The translations under genes were made by a program, and so were the position numbers. The notes beneath the pieces were generated by a model. That model searched no databases, was not told the origin of the DNA, and was given only the letters and a program-made list of their open reading frames with translations. This document shows positions 15,856 through 25,794 of a DNA stretch of 46,232 nt, piece by piece; position 1 is the stretch's first letter, and each line of letters starts with the position of its first letter. The stretch covers positions 1 through 46,232 of the forward strand of contig BAIF02000097.1 in assembly GCA_000509105.1 (NCBI GenBank), read 5' to 3'. The DNA is from Clostridiales bacterium VE202-21. Lineage in GTDB: Bacteria > Bacillota > Clostridia > Lachnospirales > Lachnospiraceae.

Positions 15856-16559
15856 ATGGCACAATACAAGTATAAGGCTCAGACGATAGACGGAAAAAAG
15901 ATGTTGGGCACCATGAATGCGGGAAACGAGGCGGAGCTGCAGCTCAGGTTGCACGAGCAGGACGCTTTTCTGCTTTCAGCAAAGGAAGTGCGGTTCGGAA
16001 AGAACCGGAAGCAGTTTAAGGCAAAGGTGCAGGCGGATTTTTCCAGGCAGTTGTCCACGCTGGTCGGTGCGGGCGTTACTTTGGTGCGGGCGCTCAACAT
16101 CATTGCAAACGGAGAGTCCATTAAGCCGAATGAACGGCAGGTGTATGAAGACATGATACGCCAAATCCGGCAGGGAATATCCCTTTCGGAGGCGATGGAG
16201 TCACAGAACGGGGCGTTTCCCCCTCTTAGGATTTATATGTACCGCTCTGCGGAGAGCAGCAGTAATCTGGAACTGGTTTCCATGCAGATGGCTTTGATGT
16301 TAGAGAAAGAGCACTGCCTGAACGGAAAGATATCCAGCTCCCTTGTGTACCTTAAGATACTTGGTGTTATGATCATTGCGGTTATCATGGTACTCACAAA
16401 GTAGTTATGCCGCAGCTCCAGGAGCTGTTTGACACCATGGATACTCTGCCGTTGCCGACGGCGGATGCCATGGAATTTGACGCGGATATTGCTATCAATA
16501 AGATGGTGTCGTATGTAGAGCCAATCATGCTGATCATCAGGACGGGTTCCGGGAAATGA
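15856..16559 (+). pseudogene. pilC: PilC/GspF pilus platform protein, frameshifted and internally deleted
   Basis: The N-terminal half is clear: MAQYKYKAQTIDGKKMLG, then FSRQLSTLVGAGVTLVRAL and the first membrane helix. At about 16401 one base is missing (AAAG for AAAGG), producing TAG; in the next frame it continues VVMPQLQELFDTMDTLPLPT. There the sequence jumps to ADAMEFDADIAINKMVSYVEPIML, which belongs near the end of PilC, so roughly 170 residues are missing. The last membrane helix is also lost, because the sequence then runs into PilM-like DNA. A functional inner-membrane platform protein cannot be made. It directly follows pilD. Confidence 0.85.
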
Positions 16560-17569
16560 TCCGGAATCTTTGGGAGACCAATCATATACCAGGAAAGAAT
16601 GTATATCTGGTGATCGACAGCAGCCAGTTTACTACGAAAGTGGTGGACGTGTCGGCTCTGAAGCCAAGACAGTTGATGGAATATATCAGCCGTGAATTAA
16701 CGGATGTGGAGCGAATCTCCAATCCGGTTTACGGTTACTTCCCGCTATCCGGGGGCGAGAGGAAGAAGGAAAAGCTAAAACAGGTCTTTGCATCCGTAGC
16801 GCCGAGAGAACTTGTGCACGGATATGTGGAATGTTTTGCCGGCCTGGATCTTGCAATCAGTGGTGTGGAGAACGCAGTGGGCGTGACCATGAGGCTGGCT
16901 GAAAAGCTTCTTCAGCTAAGTGACGCAACCTGCATTGTACAGTTTGCGGACGACATGCCGCTGATCAATCTGCTTCTGGTTAACGGTGAATATAAATATT
17001 CCAGCAGAAACAGGATGTTTTCCGAGTCCGGAACCCCGGAGTTTGCTGCGGAGACGGCGCGTACGGTCAGTGCGCTTCTTCAGTTTGCCAAGGCACAGGA
17101 TTTGGCACAGAAGATTCCGCAGGTGTACATAGCAGGATTGTCGGAGGACGAACTGCAGATTTATCAGGACAGTATCTACCAGATTGATGCGGAGATGGAA
17201 GCGGTTGCATTACAGCTGGAGCCGGTGGTGAAGCTTGGAAAAGCTGCCAGTCAGGAACTGACACAGGATGTTGTGGCGGCATGTGAGGAGTACGACAGGC
17301 TGAATGAAGAACTGCAGGCGGCTTCCTCGCTGGGGAACAGCATGGCGAGCCTGAAGAGCAGTGTGCTGGCCTATCCTAGAGTGGACAGCGCAACCGAAGA
17401 GGTCGTAGCTTCCTGTGCATCGGGGCTGGTTACGGCGGAGATCAGCAGTTATGATGCAGAGAACGGCCTACTGAGCTTTGACGCGAAGGCAGGGAATGTG
17501 GATGACTGCGCGGCAAATGAGCCGAGAATGAGAATTACCGATTTTACTTTAGACATTAAAAGAGTCTGA
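16556..17569 (+). pseudogene. pilM: PilM-PilN remnant fused by deletion
   Basis: The first 210 residues match the central and C-terminal part of a PilM actin-like ATPase: FREMIRNLWETNHIPGKNVY (frame open from about 16530), VIDSSQFTTKVV and INLLLVNGEYKYSSRN. About 40 N-terminal residues are missing, as is the end of the preceding PilC, so one deletion joined the two genes near 16535-16550. The last 120 residues (EYDRLNEELQAASSLGNSMASL, shortened) look like a PilN coiled coil and C-terminal domain without its membrane segment, suggesting a second in-frame loss. No ribosome binding site precedes the ATG at 16556. Confidence 0.65.
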
Positions 17570-17585
17570 GGCTAGAACCCTTGGC

Positions 17586-19621
17586 ATGACTCTGGGAATA
17601 TATATGTGCAGGGATACAGAACAGTACATTGTGGAACAACAGGCGCTGCAGGCAGCTGCCAATGCGGCGGATCAGGCGGCACAGACAGACGCCGCGGATG
17701 AGAATTCAGAAGGCATCATGGATTATTTGGCAGGATATGCCGTTACCATCGAGCGCAGCGCACAGGATAAGGTCTGCAGTAAGTAGTACAGCGCAGAGGA
17801 AATGGAAGCACTGAAAAAAGATCTGAGGGAAAATGGTTATGAGGAATCTGCAGATGAGACAGCAGGTACGGCTGCATACAGCAGGAAAATAGAAGGATCA
17901 GACGAGGATATCTATCGCGAGGCCGCACAGGTGGAAAAGACCGTAGTTATTTCAAAAAATGCAGATGGTTCCTATGCGGTCACACGCAGAGAGATCTGAC
18001 ATTTTTATCTCTGAGCGGGGCGGAAAGAGTTTCTTCCGCCGCAATAGAGCGAAGCGTTGACCTGAGTGAATTTACAGGCGGTATGACAATCAATGTATCG
18101 GTCAAAGCATTAGCAGATAAAGATTCCGTGATTTACAAGGACGGTCCGGCAGGTGTCACCCGTGAGATGGAGCTGCCGTCCAGGCTTTCCGATTGTGCGG
18201 GGATGTATATGGCTGCGGCTGTCCGTGCGGTATCTGACAGCCAGATCAGTTCCTACTGGTCTCATGAATACAAGTATAGCAGGAGTTACGCCGAATTCAG
18301 GATACCCCGTGTCCAAAATGGGGTTCCAGATATGGCAAAGTCAAGAACCGGCGTGGTATATACGGAAGCAGGTCATTACGAAGGAGATACGGCGGTGCAG
18401 AATGACAACAGGACAGAACAGACTACGCTGACCTGTACAGTGGAATCGTATGCAGAACGCTATTTGCTGCAGGTCATCCACAACTCCCAGAACAGCAGAC
18501 AGGCAGCATCTTATCTGAAATGCCAAAAATCCGAAGAAGGAAAACAGGAATTTGTTCTTGTACTGGCGGATCCGGAAACGGTGAATGGCGCAGGATCTTC
18601 AGAGGATATCAGGACTTCGCAGGTAATGGCAAAAGGCATTTCAGGAAATATAGAACGGTATGAAGACTCCGCCTTCAGAAGCTGGTACCAGAAGACGGAC
18701 GAAGTAACTGAGATTGCAGGTACGACAGGAACGGTCGACGGACAGGATGCTCTGGCCTCTCTATCTGCAAGAGATGGGACTGCCTTGGAAGTGGATGGCA
18801 GCAACGCCCGGATGAATACACGGCCGGATGCCGCCGATTACACCGCGGAGATATCGGGTGCATCCCAGGCGGCGCAGATCTATATGCTGCAGTTTACAAA
18901 GGGGAACGGAACTTATTATCATGTATTTTATAGGGATACGTCGGACACAGATCTGTCAGCAGGATATCCGCTTGCAGATTCGCAAAAGTCAGACAATCGT
19001 TATGCAGATGTGGATCAGGCCATGATCACTGCACCAGCCCCGGGAGAGTATTACCCTTCATGCAGTGCTTATGATGAAAATGTTTATTATTTAGGAGACA
19101 TCGGCGCAGGCAGAACCATCGGACTGCCGTGAAAATTGGAGACGGAGGGTCAAGGCAGTACGCTGGTTACCTATGGGCAGCTGGCACAGGATGGCGCGGC
19201 ATTTATGCTCACTCTGCCGGATATGGATCGAATCGTATCTGAGAATTTTGCAAGGAACCAGGACACCAGACAAGTTACATTCCTGTCCTGCGATGCGGAA
19301 ACCGGAGAAGGCGGGGCAAGCATGTCCAGCTGGTACCGCAGTGACTCCGGGGATATGGTGAAACAAAGCTGCAGGAATCAAACGTCATGCAGTGCTGCAT
19401 GGCAGGAAGAGGATTCCGGCATCAGTATCCAGTATTCAAATACCGGTAATGGGTATGAGCATACCGTGGAATTCGCTGCGGCATGGGATGCCGGCGAAAA
19501 GAGGTACACAGTAAATGAGACGGGTGCCATCGAAAACTATGGAGTTCTATTCCAGTTTGAATATAACTCTGACAGATACTGGCGACCAAGTGGGGGAAGA
19601 GTAAGATGCAGAATGAAGTGA
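17586..19621 (+). pseudogene. Broken surface or pilus-associated protein gene
   Basis: Three adjacent open stretches appear to be one gene. An in-frame TAG at 17784 splits the first part (SAQDKVCSK / YSAEEMEALKKD). At about 17993 one base seems to be missing; restoring it links AVTRRE to DLTFLSLSGAERVSSAA and the long frame from 18083. An in-frame TGA at 19130 separates GRTIGLP from KLETEGQGST. The translated product is rich in Ser, Thr, Tyr and Ala with few hydrophobic stretches, as in extracellular pilus-tip or adhesin proteins. No known domain is recognised. It sits between the PilM/N remnant and a prepilin gene. Confidence 0.5.
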
Positions 19622-19995
19622 AAAACAGAAAAACGTGTCATCCCTTTGATTCAAAAAATAAACGGAAAGGGTCTACCATGGTAGAATTGGTTGTGGGATT
19701 TGTTATCTTGGTGCTGCTTGTCGGAACCTTCACAAAAGTAATCTCACAGTCCTACAAGCTGTTCACGCGTTCCCAGAATATGAGGCGAAATACAGAGGCT
19801 GTTTATTCATCCTATTACAAGCAGAAACACGGAGCAAAAGACAGCGGAGAGACGGTGTTAAACAAAACGGAAGAGGAAATGACCCTGCAGCTGGTATACG
19901 AAGGAGAAAACCTGGATCTGAAAAGCCAGAAAATAGGAATTACCAAGGGAAGCAACATAACAATTTATGATTTTGCAATTGATGATACTCCGTAA
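19606..19995 (+). CDS. Minor prepilin-like protein
   Basis: The protein has 129 residues. After a basic leader of about 22 residues, KGSTMVELVVGFVILVLLVG has the prepilin layout (Gly, then Glu at +5, then a hydrophobic helix), although Phe at +1 is replaced by Ser. The mature domain of about 100 residues is small and ends VYEGENLDLKSQKIGIT, like pseudopilins of pilus gene clusters. It overlaps the end of the preceding broken gene by 16 nt. Its stop codon lies inside the palindrome at 19991. It may be intact, but it has no working assembly platform in this cluster. Confidence 0.7.
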   Translation: MQNEVKNRKTCHPFDSKNKRKGSTMVELVVGFVILVLLVGTFTKVISQSYKLFTRSQNMRRNTEAVYSSYYKQKHGAKDSGETVLNKTEEEMTLQLVYEGENLDLKSQKIGITKGSNITIYDFAIDDTP

Positions 19996-20022
19996 CAGTT
20001 CCGGTCAGCCTGAACTGTTACG
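19991..20022. repeat. Dispersed palindrome, copy 2
   Basis: Perfect 11-bp arms CGTAACAGTTC and GAACTGTTACG around ten bases. It overlaps the stop codon of the minor prepilin gene. The arms are the same sequence as copy 1 at 12294-12323. Confidence 0.75.
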
Positions 20023-20059
20023 ATATGCTTAATAAACCGTGATAATGGTGGGGAAACAG

Positions 20060-20572
20060 ATGGAAAAATGGATTGCCGGAATTTGAAGCCACATCACGAT
20101 CGGCACGACAGAGCGCAGGCCGGAAGACGGCGGTACGTTGAGTTACCATGCCGGAGTGCCGACCTTTCAGGACTTAAAAGATCTGGCAGATGCGATGAAA
20201 CCGCCGAATGATACAGAAATCATAAAAGTACCGCAAGGTATTTATTATGATGAGAGCGTTCAAAGATATTATTATGTAACCGAGGATACGATTACCCAGA
20301 AATACAATTGCGGCAGCATGGCGCAGATTAAAAATTACACGAACAATTGGACGAAAGTTCTGGTTTTAAATGATCAGTTGATTACAGAGGCGGACATTAT
20401 AGGTGGAGACCATTTCGGCAGTAAGCTGCAGGAGGGAAGTATCTATAGCTTTGACGGTAAATATTACATATGCGTGAGCCCCAGCGGCGGATGGCCGGGC
20501 GTGAATCCTGAAAATAACAATAACTGGAAGGAGATCGATCATTCCTACTTCAGAACAGAGGGCAGTAAGTGA
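20060..20572 (+). pseudogene. Pilus-linked protein with carbohydrate-binding-like end, premature stop
   Basis: GGTGGGG precedes an ATG at 20060 that reads MEKWIAGI and then meets TGA (20084-20086). The same frame resumes SHITIGTTERRPEDGG and runs on to 20572. Without the stop the product has about 170 residues. The C-terminal part SIYSFDGKYYICVSPSGGWP followed by W about ten residues later resembles a chitin-binding-type (CBM5/12) module, which holds carbohydrate through aromatic residues. A TTG at 20138 could restart translation. A further short open stretch to 20697 may be one more remnant. Confidence 0.5.
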
Positions 20573-20685
20573 ACCCGCTTTGGGGACGCGGATTCAGTAT
20601 TACCAAACGAATCAATACGCTGCCCCGGTTACGGAGCCTCCCTCAGTAGGCGAACTTAACTGCCGATTGGATGAGCCCAGCAATA

Positions 20686-20740
20686 TGAAGGGATAGCCGC
20701 AAATCTGCGTTTGGCAGGTTTGCGGCTATCCCTTCATTTT
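20686..20740 (+). terminator. Strong intrinsic terminator after the pilus cluster
   Basis: Arms TGAAGGGATAGCCGCAAA and TTTGCGGCTATCCCTTCA pair over 18 bp and are followed by TTTT. It separates the pilus remnants from the ABC operon. Confidence 0.9.
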
Positions 20741-20859
20741 GCGGCCCCGTCCGCCTGCAAAACTAAAGCTTGCCGGCGAACCTCCGATTTACTGATACTG
20801 GCTTGGGGGTGAAAAGTAATAAAGGTTTTTAGTACTATTCTTAAGCGGATAACACCTAC

Positions 20860-20888
20860 TTGACAAGATGATGGAATCATTGTATTAT
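20860..20888 (+). promoter_or_regulatory. Promoter of the ABC exporter operon
   Basis: A perfect TTGACA, a 17-nt spacer and TATTAT. A near-palindrome (GTATTATT ... AGTAATAC, about 20881-20906) overlaps the -10 box and could bind a GntR/YtrA-type repressor, a common regulator of such operons, but no such gene is present here. Confidence 0.75.
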
Positions 20889-20982
20889 TGTACTAAATGA
20901 GTAATACAGATACCGTATAGAGTGAAATTACTGCTGTATAGATGGATACATAATCCGTTTTAGAGATGAGGAGGGATGAAGA

Positions 20983-21684
20983 ATGCTGGAAGTATCAAAC
21001 CTGAGCAAGAACTACAAATCTTTTTCTCTGGATCATGTTTCTTTTACTGTCAGAGAGGGACGGATCACCGGTTTTATCGGCAATAACGGTGCAGGTAAAA
21101 CAACCACGCTGAAATGCATCTTAGGCCTGGTTCCATATGATTCCGGGCATATACTTCTTGAGGGAAGAACGATGTATCATAATGAACGAGCGTATAAAGA
21201 GCGGATCGGCGTGGTCTTTGATGACGGATACTTTTATGATAAGTTTACCATATCTGCCATGAAAAACGTTGTGGCCGGGGCTTATGCCGGCTGGGATGAT
21301 TCGGAATATCACAGGTATATGGAGAAGTTCGGACTAAAGGAGACGCAGAGGATTGATACACTTTCGAAGGGCATGAAGATGAAATTTGCGCTTGCCCTGG
21401 CGTTATCCCATCATGCGGAGATCCTGATTCTGGATGAGCCGTCCGGCGGTCTGGACCCGAAGACGCGTCAGCTATTCTGTACGGAGTTGTCAGAACAGAA
21501 AGAGAAAGGGAAGACGATCTTTTTTTCTACGCATATTACTTCTGATCTGGACAAAATCGGGGATGACATCATCCTGATTGATGAAGGGCAGATATTAGCC
21601 GCAGCATCGAAAGAGGAGTTCCTGAGACAATCAAAGCTTCCGGATCCTACAATCGAAGAGGCAATGCTGAAAATAATAGGGTGA
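20983..21684 (+). CDS. ABC transporter ATP-binding protein
   Basis: The protein has 233 residues. Walker A is GNNGAGKTT, the signature is LSKGMKMKFALALAL, Walker B is ILILDEPSGGLDP, and the switch His lies in FFSTHIT. The signature LSKGM (rather than LSGGQ) is typical of small export-type ATPases related to YtrB. AGGAGG 8 nt before the ATG supports the start. It is the first gene of a four-gene operon and should drive the membrane protein that follows. The substrate is unknown; YtrB-like systems respond to cell-wall antibiotics. Confidence 0.9.
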   Translation: MLEVSNLSKNYKSFSLDHVSFTVREGRITGFIGNNGAGKTTTLKCILGLVPYDSGHILLEGRTMYHNERAYKERIGVVFDDGYFYDKFTISAMKNVVAGAYAGWDDSEYHRYMEKFGLKETQRIDTLSKGMKMKFALALALSHHAEILILDEPSGGLDPKTRQLFCTELSEQKEKGKTIFFSTHITSDLDKIGDDIILIDEGQILAAASKEEFLRQSKLPDPTIEEAMLKIIG

Positions 21685-21695
21685 GGAGGCGCATC

Positions 21696-22349
21696 ATGAA
21701 GATTATTCATCTCATAAAAAAAGATCTTTTACTGGCAGGGATGTATTTTGTTTTTTCCATCATGATACTGCTTGCAGTCCCGATATTTTTAAGCAATCAG
21801 TCTGTTCATATGAGCAGCGTGTATATTCTGTTTATATCGGTCAGCTTTGCCAGCTATTTCCTTTTTAACAACATTTTTTTAATGGAGGATAAGTATAAGG
21901 GCAACTTATATCTGCTGGCGGTTCCATATAAGAAAAGCATGATTGTGGCCGTAAAATATATCCTGGGTTTGCTGCTAACTATACTGGAAATGTTTTTATA
22001 CTTTTTGCTTTCTAAAATTACGCTTAAAAATATAGTTTTCGTGAGGGAGGACTTGACTCTCTCCTCGCTTTCGGTTACATTTTTGGCTATGTCGGTTGTT
22101 TTAAGTATTTTTTTCCCGCTGTATTTTCGTTTTTCCTATACAAAAATCAAAATGGCGCTGCTTGTTGTAATGATTATGCTGCCCACATGGGGGCTGGTGG
22201 CTTTGTTTTCGATAATTGGGAAAAATCTGATTGCGGAAGCAATTGTAATGAATACAGGCATATCCGTACTGTTGATAGTATCGGGATTAGCTGTTTTGAT
22301 ATTGTCTGCGGGACTTTCTGTTAAGTTTCTCGAACAAAGAGAGTTTTGA
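21696..22349 (+). CDS. ABC-2 type membrane permease
   Basis: The protein has 217 residues and six membrane segments, for example MYFVFSIMILLAVPIFL and VYILFISVSFASYFLF. The layout (IHLIKKDLLL start, FLMEDKYKGNLYLLAVPYKK between helices 2 and 3) fits the ABC2_membrane_5 group. AGGAGG lies 6 nt before the ATG at 21696, so the in-frame GTG at 21681 is rejected. It should pair with the ATPase just upstream. Confidence 0.8.
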   Translation: MKIIHLIKKDLLLAGMYFVFSIMILLAVPIFLSNQSVHMSSVYILFISVSFASYFLFNNIFLMEDKYKGNLYLLAVPYKKSMIVAVKYILGLLLTILEMFLYFLLSKITLKNIVFVREDLTLSSLSVTFLAMSVVLSIFFPLYFRFSYTKIKMALLVVMIMLPTWGLVALFSIIGKNLIAEAIVMNTGISVLLIVSGLAVLILSAGLSVKFLEQREF

Positions 22350-22384
22350 CTGTAATAAATTTAGAATTATGAGGAGGATAAGTT

Positions 22385-23095
22385 ATGCTGGAGATACAAG
22401 AGTTGAGTAAATCCTATGGGAAACATCTTGCCGTAGATCAGGTAAGTTTTTTTATCCCGGACGGGCAGGTGGGGATTCTTCTGGGGCCGAACGGCGCAGG
22501 AAAGTCCACGATTATTAAGAGCATCGCCGGGCTTTTGAGGTACAAAGGAAGGATCGGCATACAGGGAATCCCGGCCAAGCAGATGGAAGCCAAGAAGCTG
22601 TTTGCCTATGTACCGGAGATTCCTTCTATGTTTGAGGCGCTGACCGTGAGGGAGCATATAGAATATGTGAGAATGGCATATGGCAGCAGTATTACAGAGG
22701 AAGAGGTTACGGCGCTGCTGGAGCGGTTTGAGCTGGATGACAAGCGGGATAAGCTGGGCAATGAACTCTCCAAAGGGATGATGCAGAAGGTCAGCATCTG
22801 CTGTGCGCTTGTCATAAAACCCAAGGTGATTCTTCTGGATGAGCCCATGGTCGGTCTGGATCCCAGGGCGATTAAAGAACTGAAAGAAATTGTCCTCGAG
22901 CTGCGTGACCAGGGAGTTACCGTTCTGATCAGCACACACATGCTTGAAATGGTAGAAGAGCTGTGGGATGTCATGTTTGTGATGGAAAAGAGCCATATCA
23001 TAGGTTCTTATCAGAAGTCTGAGGTCGGGGAAAAGGACCTGGATGCCCTCTTCTTTGAGATGACCGGTAACTGGGAGACAGGTGGTGAAGCATAG
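22385..23095 (+). CDS. Second ABC transporter ATP-binding protein
   Basis: The protein has 236 residues. Walker A is GPNGAGKST, the signature is LSKGMMQKVSICCAL, Walker B is VILLDEPMVGLDP, and the switch His is in STHMLEMVEEL. GGAGGATAAGTT precedes the ATG. It is immediately followed by a large exporter-type permease whose frame is broken, and that permease is its likely partner. Two ATPase/permease pairs in one operon suggest two related exporters or a heteromeric complex. Confidence 0.9.
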   Translation: MLEIQELSKSYGKHLAVDQVSFFIPDGQVGILLGPNGAGKSTIIKSIAGLLRYKGRIGIQGIPAKQMEAKKLFAYVPEIPSMFEALTVREHIEYVRMAYGSSITEEEVTALLERFELDDKRDKLGNELSKGMMQKVSICCALVIKPKVILLDEPMVGLDPRAIKELKEIVLELRDQGVTVLISTHMLEMVEELWDVMFVMEKSHIIGSYQKSEVGEKDLDALFFEMTGNWETGGEA

Positions 23096-24672
23096 ATGAA
23101 GGCATTGTTATATCTTACGAAACGGAGTTTTATAAACAACCTGAAAAAAGCGGTGAAAAAGCCGGCATCTCTGCTGGTCATGATTATCTGTATTGTATAT
23201 GGTATTTTTTTGGCGGTTATGCTGGGGCAGATCGTAACAAAGATACATTTCAGCTCGGCAAAGGGTTTGACTGTCATCATCACACTTTGGACTTTATATA
23301 TTTTCCTTAGTAATTTTGCTGGCTATGCCTCTAAAAAAGGCGTTATTTTCAAGCATCCCATGCACACTTTGTATTTACCGCACCGATTAGCCCGAAAAAG
23401 ATCCTGCTGCACAGTGCATGGATGAACTATCTTCTTACTATTGTAGTGAGCGTTTTATTCCTGATAGCGGGACTTACCGTATTTGGCATTACACCGTGGA
23501 AGATGATCCTGTTTTTCCTGGTGGAGTGCGTCGTGGAAACGGTTTTTGAGGTCAGTGTGATGATCTTCTTGTACACGAATGATAAAATCCCGCAAAAAGT
23601 AATGAAGGCAATTAGCACAGGGATTAAGATCTTTCTTGTGGGAGTTGCGGTTCTGATCGTTATTTATTTTAAGAAGCAGGGCGTTACGCTCGAGACTGCG
23701 TCTGCATTTTTCGACTGGCCTGGGCTGCAGATGATACCGGTTGTGGGCTGGAATATCTCCGTTTACCGCCTGATTCTTCTGGGCCCGGATGTACTGAATG
23801 TAATCTGTACCGTGCTGTATCTGCTGGCTGTGGCGGTGATGATCGCGGCAGCCGTCCGTATGAAATGCGATGGCGACTATTACGAGGATGCCGCCAAATT
23901 TGCAGATGACTATGCGGAAATGAGAAGGCGGAAAGTAAACGGCGAGATGGTCATGTCGATGGGAGAGAAGAAAAAGCGTTTCCGACGGGTAAAGGACACA
24001 TACAAAGGAACCGGTGCAAAGGCCATTTTTTACAGACAGCTGCTGGAATACAAAAAGGAAAAGTATTTTATATTTTCCAAAATGACTCTGCTGTGCCTGG
24101 CCATCGCGATCCTGCTTTCCCGCGTTATGAGAGACAGCGCTTTAAAATCAGGGGTGCCTCAGATGTATATGCTGGGTATTATCATGTACATGACACTGAT
24201 CCTGACAGGATACCTCGGAAAATGGGAAAATGAACTGAAGACGCCCTATCTGTTTCTGATTCCGGACAGTCCGGTTAGAAAATTGTGGTACGCGACTTTG
24301 ATGGAGCATATCAAGGCCCTTGTGGATGGATGTATTTTCTGTATCCCCTTGAGTATAGCGTGGGGGATCGGGCCTGTTCAGAGCATCCTGGCAATTCTGA
24401 CGTATGCGGTACTGCAGGCCAACCGGCTGTATACTAAAGTCATTGCACAGTGCCTTCTGGGCGATACACTGGGTAAAACCGGGCAGGACTTTGTGCGTGC
24501 CATTTTCCAGATGACGGTCCTCGGAATCGGGCTTGCAATTGCGCTGGCAGCAGGATTTATGGTTAATATTGATTTGGTCTTTCCAATTATTTTCATTTAT
24601 AGTATGATAGTGACAGTAGTCATCGGTTTACTGGCCTCTATCCGTTTTTATTCTATGGAGCAGCTGGCATAG
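23096..24672 (+). pseudogene. Large ABC exporter permease with a one-base frameshift
   Basis: Two overlapping frames together form one protein of about 525 residues with 10-12 membrane segments, like the 'putative ABC exporter' family (PF16962). The first part ends GVIFKHPMH; reading one frame over from there gives AHFVFTAPISPKKILLHSAW, the expected continuation. One base, probably G after CCC, is missing at about 23359. The rest includes a long cytosolic loop (residues about 255-315) and ends with the last helices at 24672. If the shift is real, the second exporter of the operon is dead; the adjacent sequence is otherwise well kept, so a sequencing error is plausible. Confidence 0.8.
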
Positions 24673-24756
24673 TACAGACGATTACAATACTTTGAAAAAG
24701 ATGAGCTGCAGGAGAGTTCACGAAAGTGGTCCTGCAATAATTGGGAGGTATTATTT

Positions 24757-25233
24757 ATGCTGGAAGACAGTTACGTAACTTTAGAAATCGGAAAAGCAAA
24801 GCACATAGCACTGGTAGCCCATGACGGCAAGAAAAAAGAACTGGTGGATTGGTGTGACAGAAATAAAGACATCTTAAAGAGCCATTTCTTATGCGGAACA
24901 GGCACAACGGCAAAGTTGATTTCGGAAAGAACCGGGCTTCCGGTGAAAGGCTACTGCAGCGGTCCCCTGGGCGGTGACCAGCAGATTGGCGCTAAGATCG
25001 TGGAGGGCCAGATTGATTTTATGATCTTTCTCTGGGATCCGCTGGAGGCGCAGCCGCATGACCCGGATGTAAAGGCTCTGCTTCGAATCGCGGTGGTTTA
25101 TGATATTCCGATTGCGAATAACCTGGCAACAGCGGATTTTATGCTGAATTCTAAGTTTATGAATGAGACTTACTGCAGACAGGTAGAGAACTTTAATAAG
25201 ACGATCAAGGAACGGGTTGAGAGGATGAAGTAG
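24757..25233 (+). CDS. mgsA: Methylglyoxal synthase
   Basis: The protein has 158 residues. It converts dihydroxyacetone phosphate to methylglyoxal and phosphate, a bypass used when sugar phosphates build up. Family motifs are all visible: LVAHDGKK, CGTGTTA, SGPLGGDQQIG (phosphate binding, with the catalytic Asp in GGD), FLWDPLEAQPHDPDVKAL and PIANNLATADFM. GGGAGG precedes the ATG. A short stem (GCAGGA/TCCTGC with an inner CAC-GAAA-GTG) lies in the leader. It is directly followed, 11 nt after the stop, by a very large inverted repeat. Confidence 0.95.
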   Translation: MLEDSYVTLEIGKAKHIALVAHDGKKKELVDWCDRNKDILKSHFLCGTGTTAKLISERTGLPVKGYCSGPLGGDQQIGAKIVEGQIDFMIFLWDPLEAQPHDPDVKALLRIAVVYDIPIANNLATADFMLNSKFMNETYCRQVENFNKTIKERVERMK

Positions 25234-25243
25234 GGGAAAGGAC

Positions 25244-25667
25244 GCTGGGAAAACGGCGGGTATGGCTTCCTGCAAAGCTGTGTATACCCAAAAGGGCATC
25301 CCTTCACGCATCCCCTGCGGGCGGAGCCAAAGGAAAGCTGCGGAATCATGTATGCCGTTTCAGAATCCGCGCCACTTGCTAAGAAGCAGTAACAGAGAAT
25401 ATGTGGGGAATAGAGGTACTTGCCGCAGTTGGTCCGAATGCCGATGCATTCGGGCCGCCGGCGGCAACAGGATTTGATTTTGTGAATCAAATCCTGCCCT
25501 CTATTCCCCACATATTCTCTGTAACTGCTTCTAAGCGCGTTTTTAGGGTTCTGAAACGGCATACATGATTCCGCAGCTTTCCTTTGGCTCCGCCCGCAGG
25601 GGATGCGTGAAGGGATGCCCTTTGGGTATACACAGCTTTGCAGGAAGCCATAACCGCTTTTCCCAGC
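25244..25667. repeat. 424-bp near-perfect inverted repeat (MITE-like or giant hairpin)
   Basis: The outer arms are over 100 bp each and differ only at a few bases: left from 25244 (GCTGGGAAAA, then ATGGCTTCCTGCAAAGCTGT) and right as its complement ending at 25667. After a short unmatched spacer, inner arms of about 35 bp begin AGAAGCAGTAACAGAGAA and match their partner with one difference. The centre has two more hairpins, CCGAATGC/GCATTCGG and GGATTTGATT/AATCAAATCC. Frames read through it give the same peptide on both strands, as expected of symmetry, so they are not genes. There is no transposase. It may be a non-autonomous mobile element that also ends transcription of mgsA. Confidence 0.85.
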
Positions 25668-25794
25668 TGGGTGCATCCGGACGGGAGGCGGCGCGGGGGA
25701 TTCGGCGGGGGAGACGGATGGTTATAGCAAGAATGCGCAAAACAAATCTTGTAGAGTTTGATAATATTAGGAATTGTGAAAGGAGGAGATTTTT

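Noticed and set aside
25170..25676. Open frames in both directions within the large inverted repeat
   Set aside because: Both give the same peptide because the DNA is palindromic; no ribosome binding site or protein family supports them.
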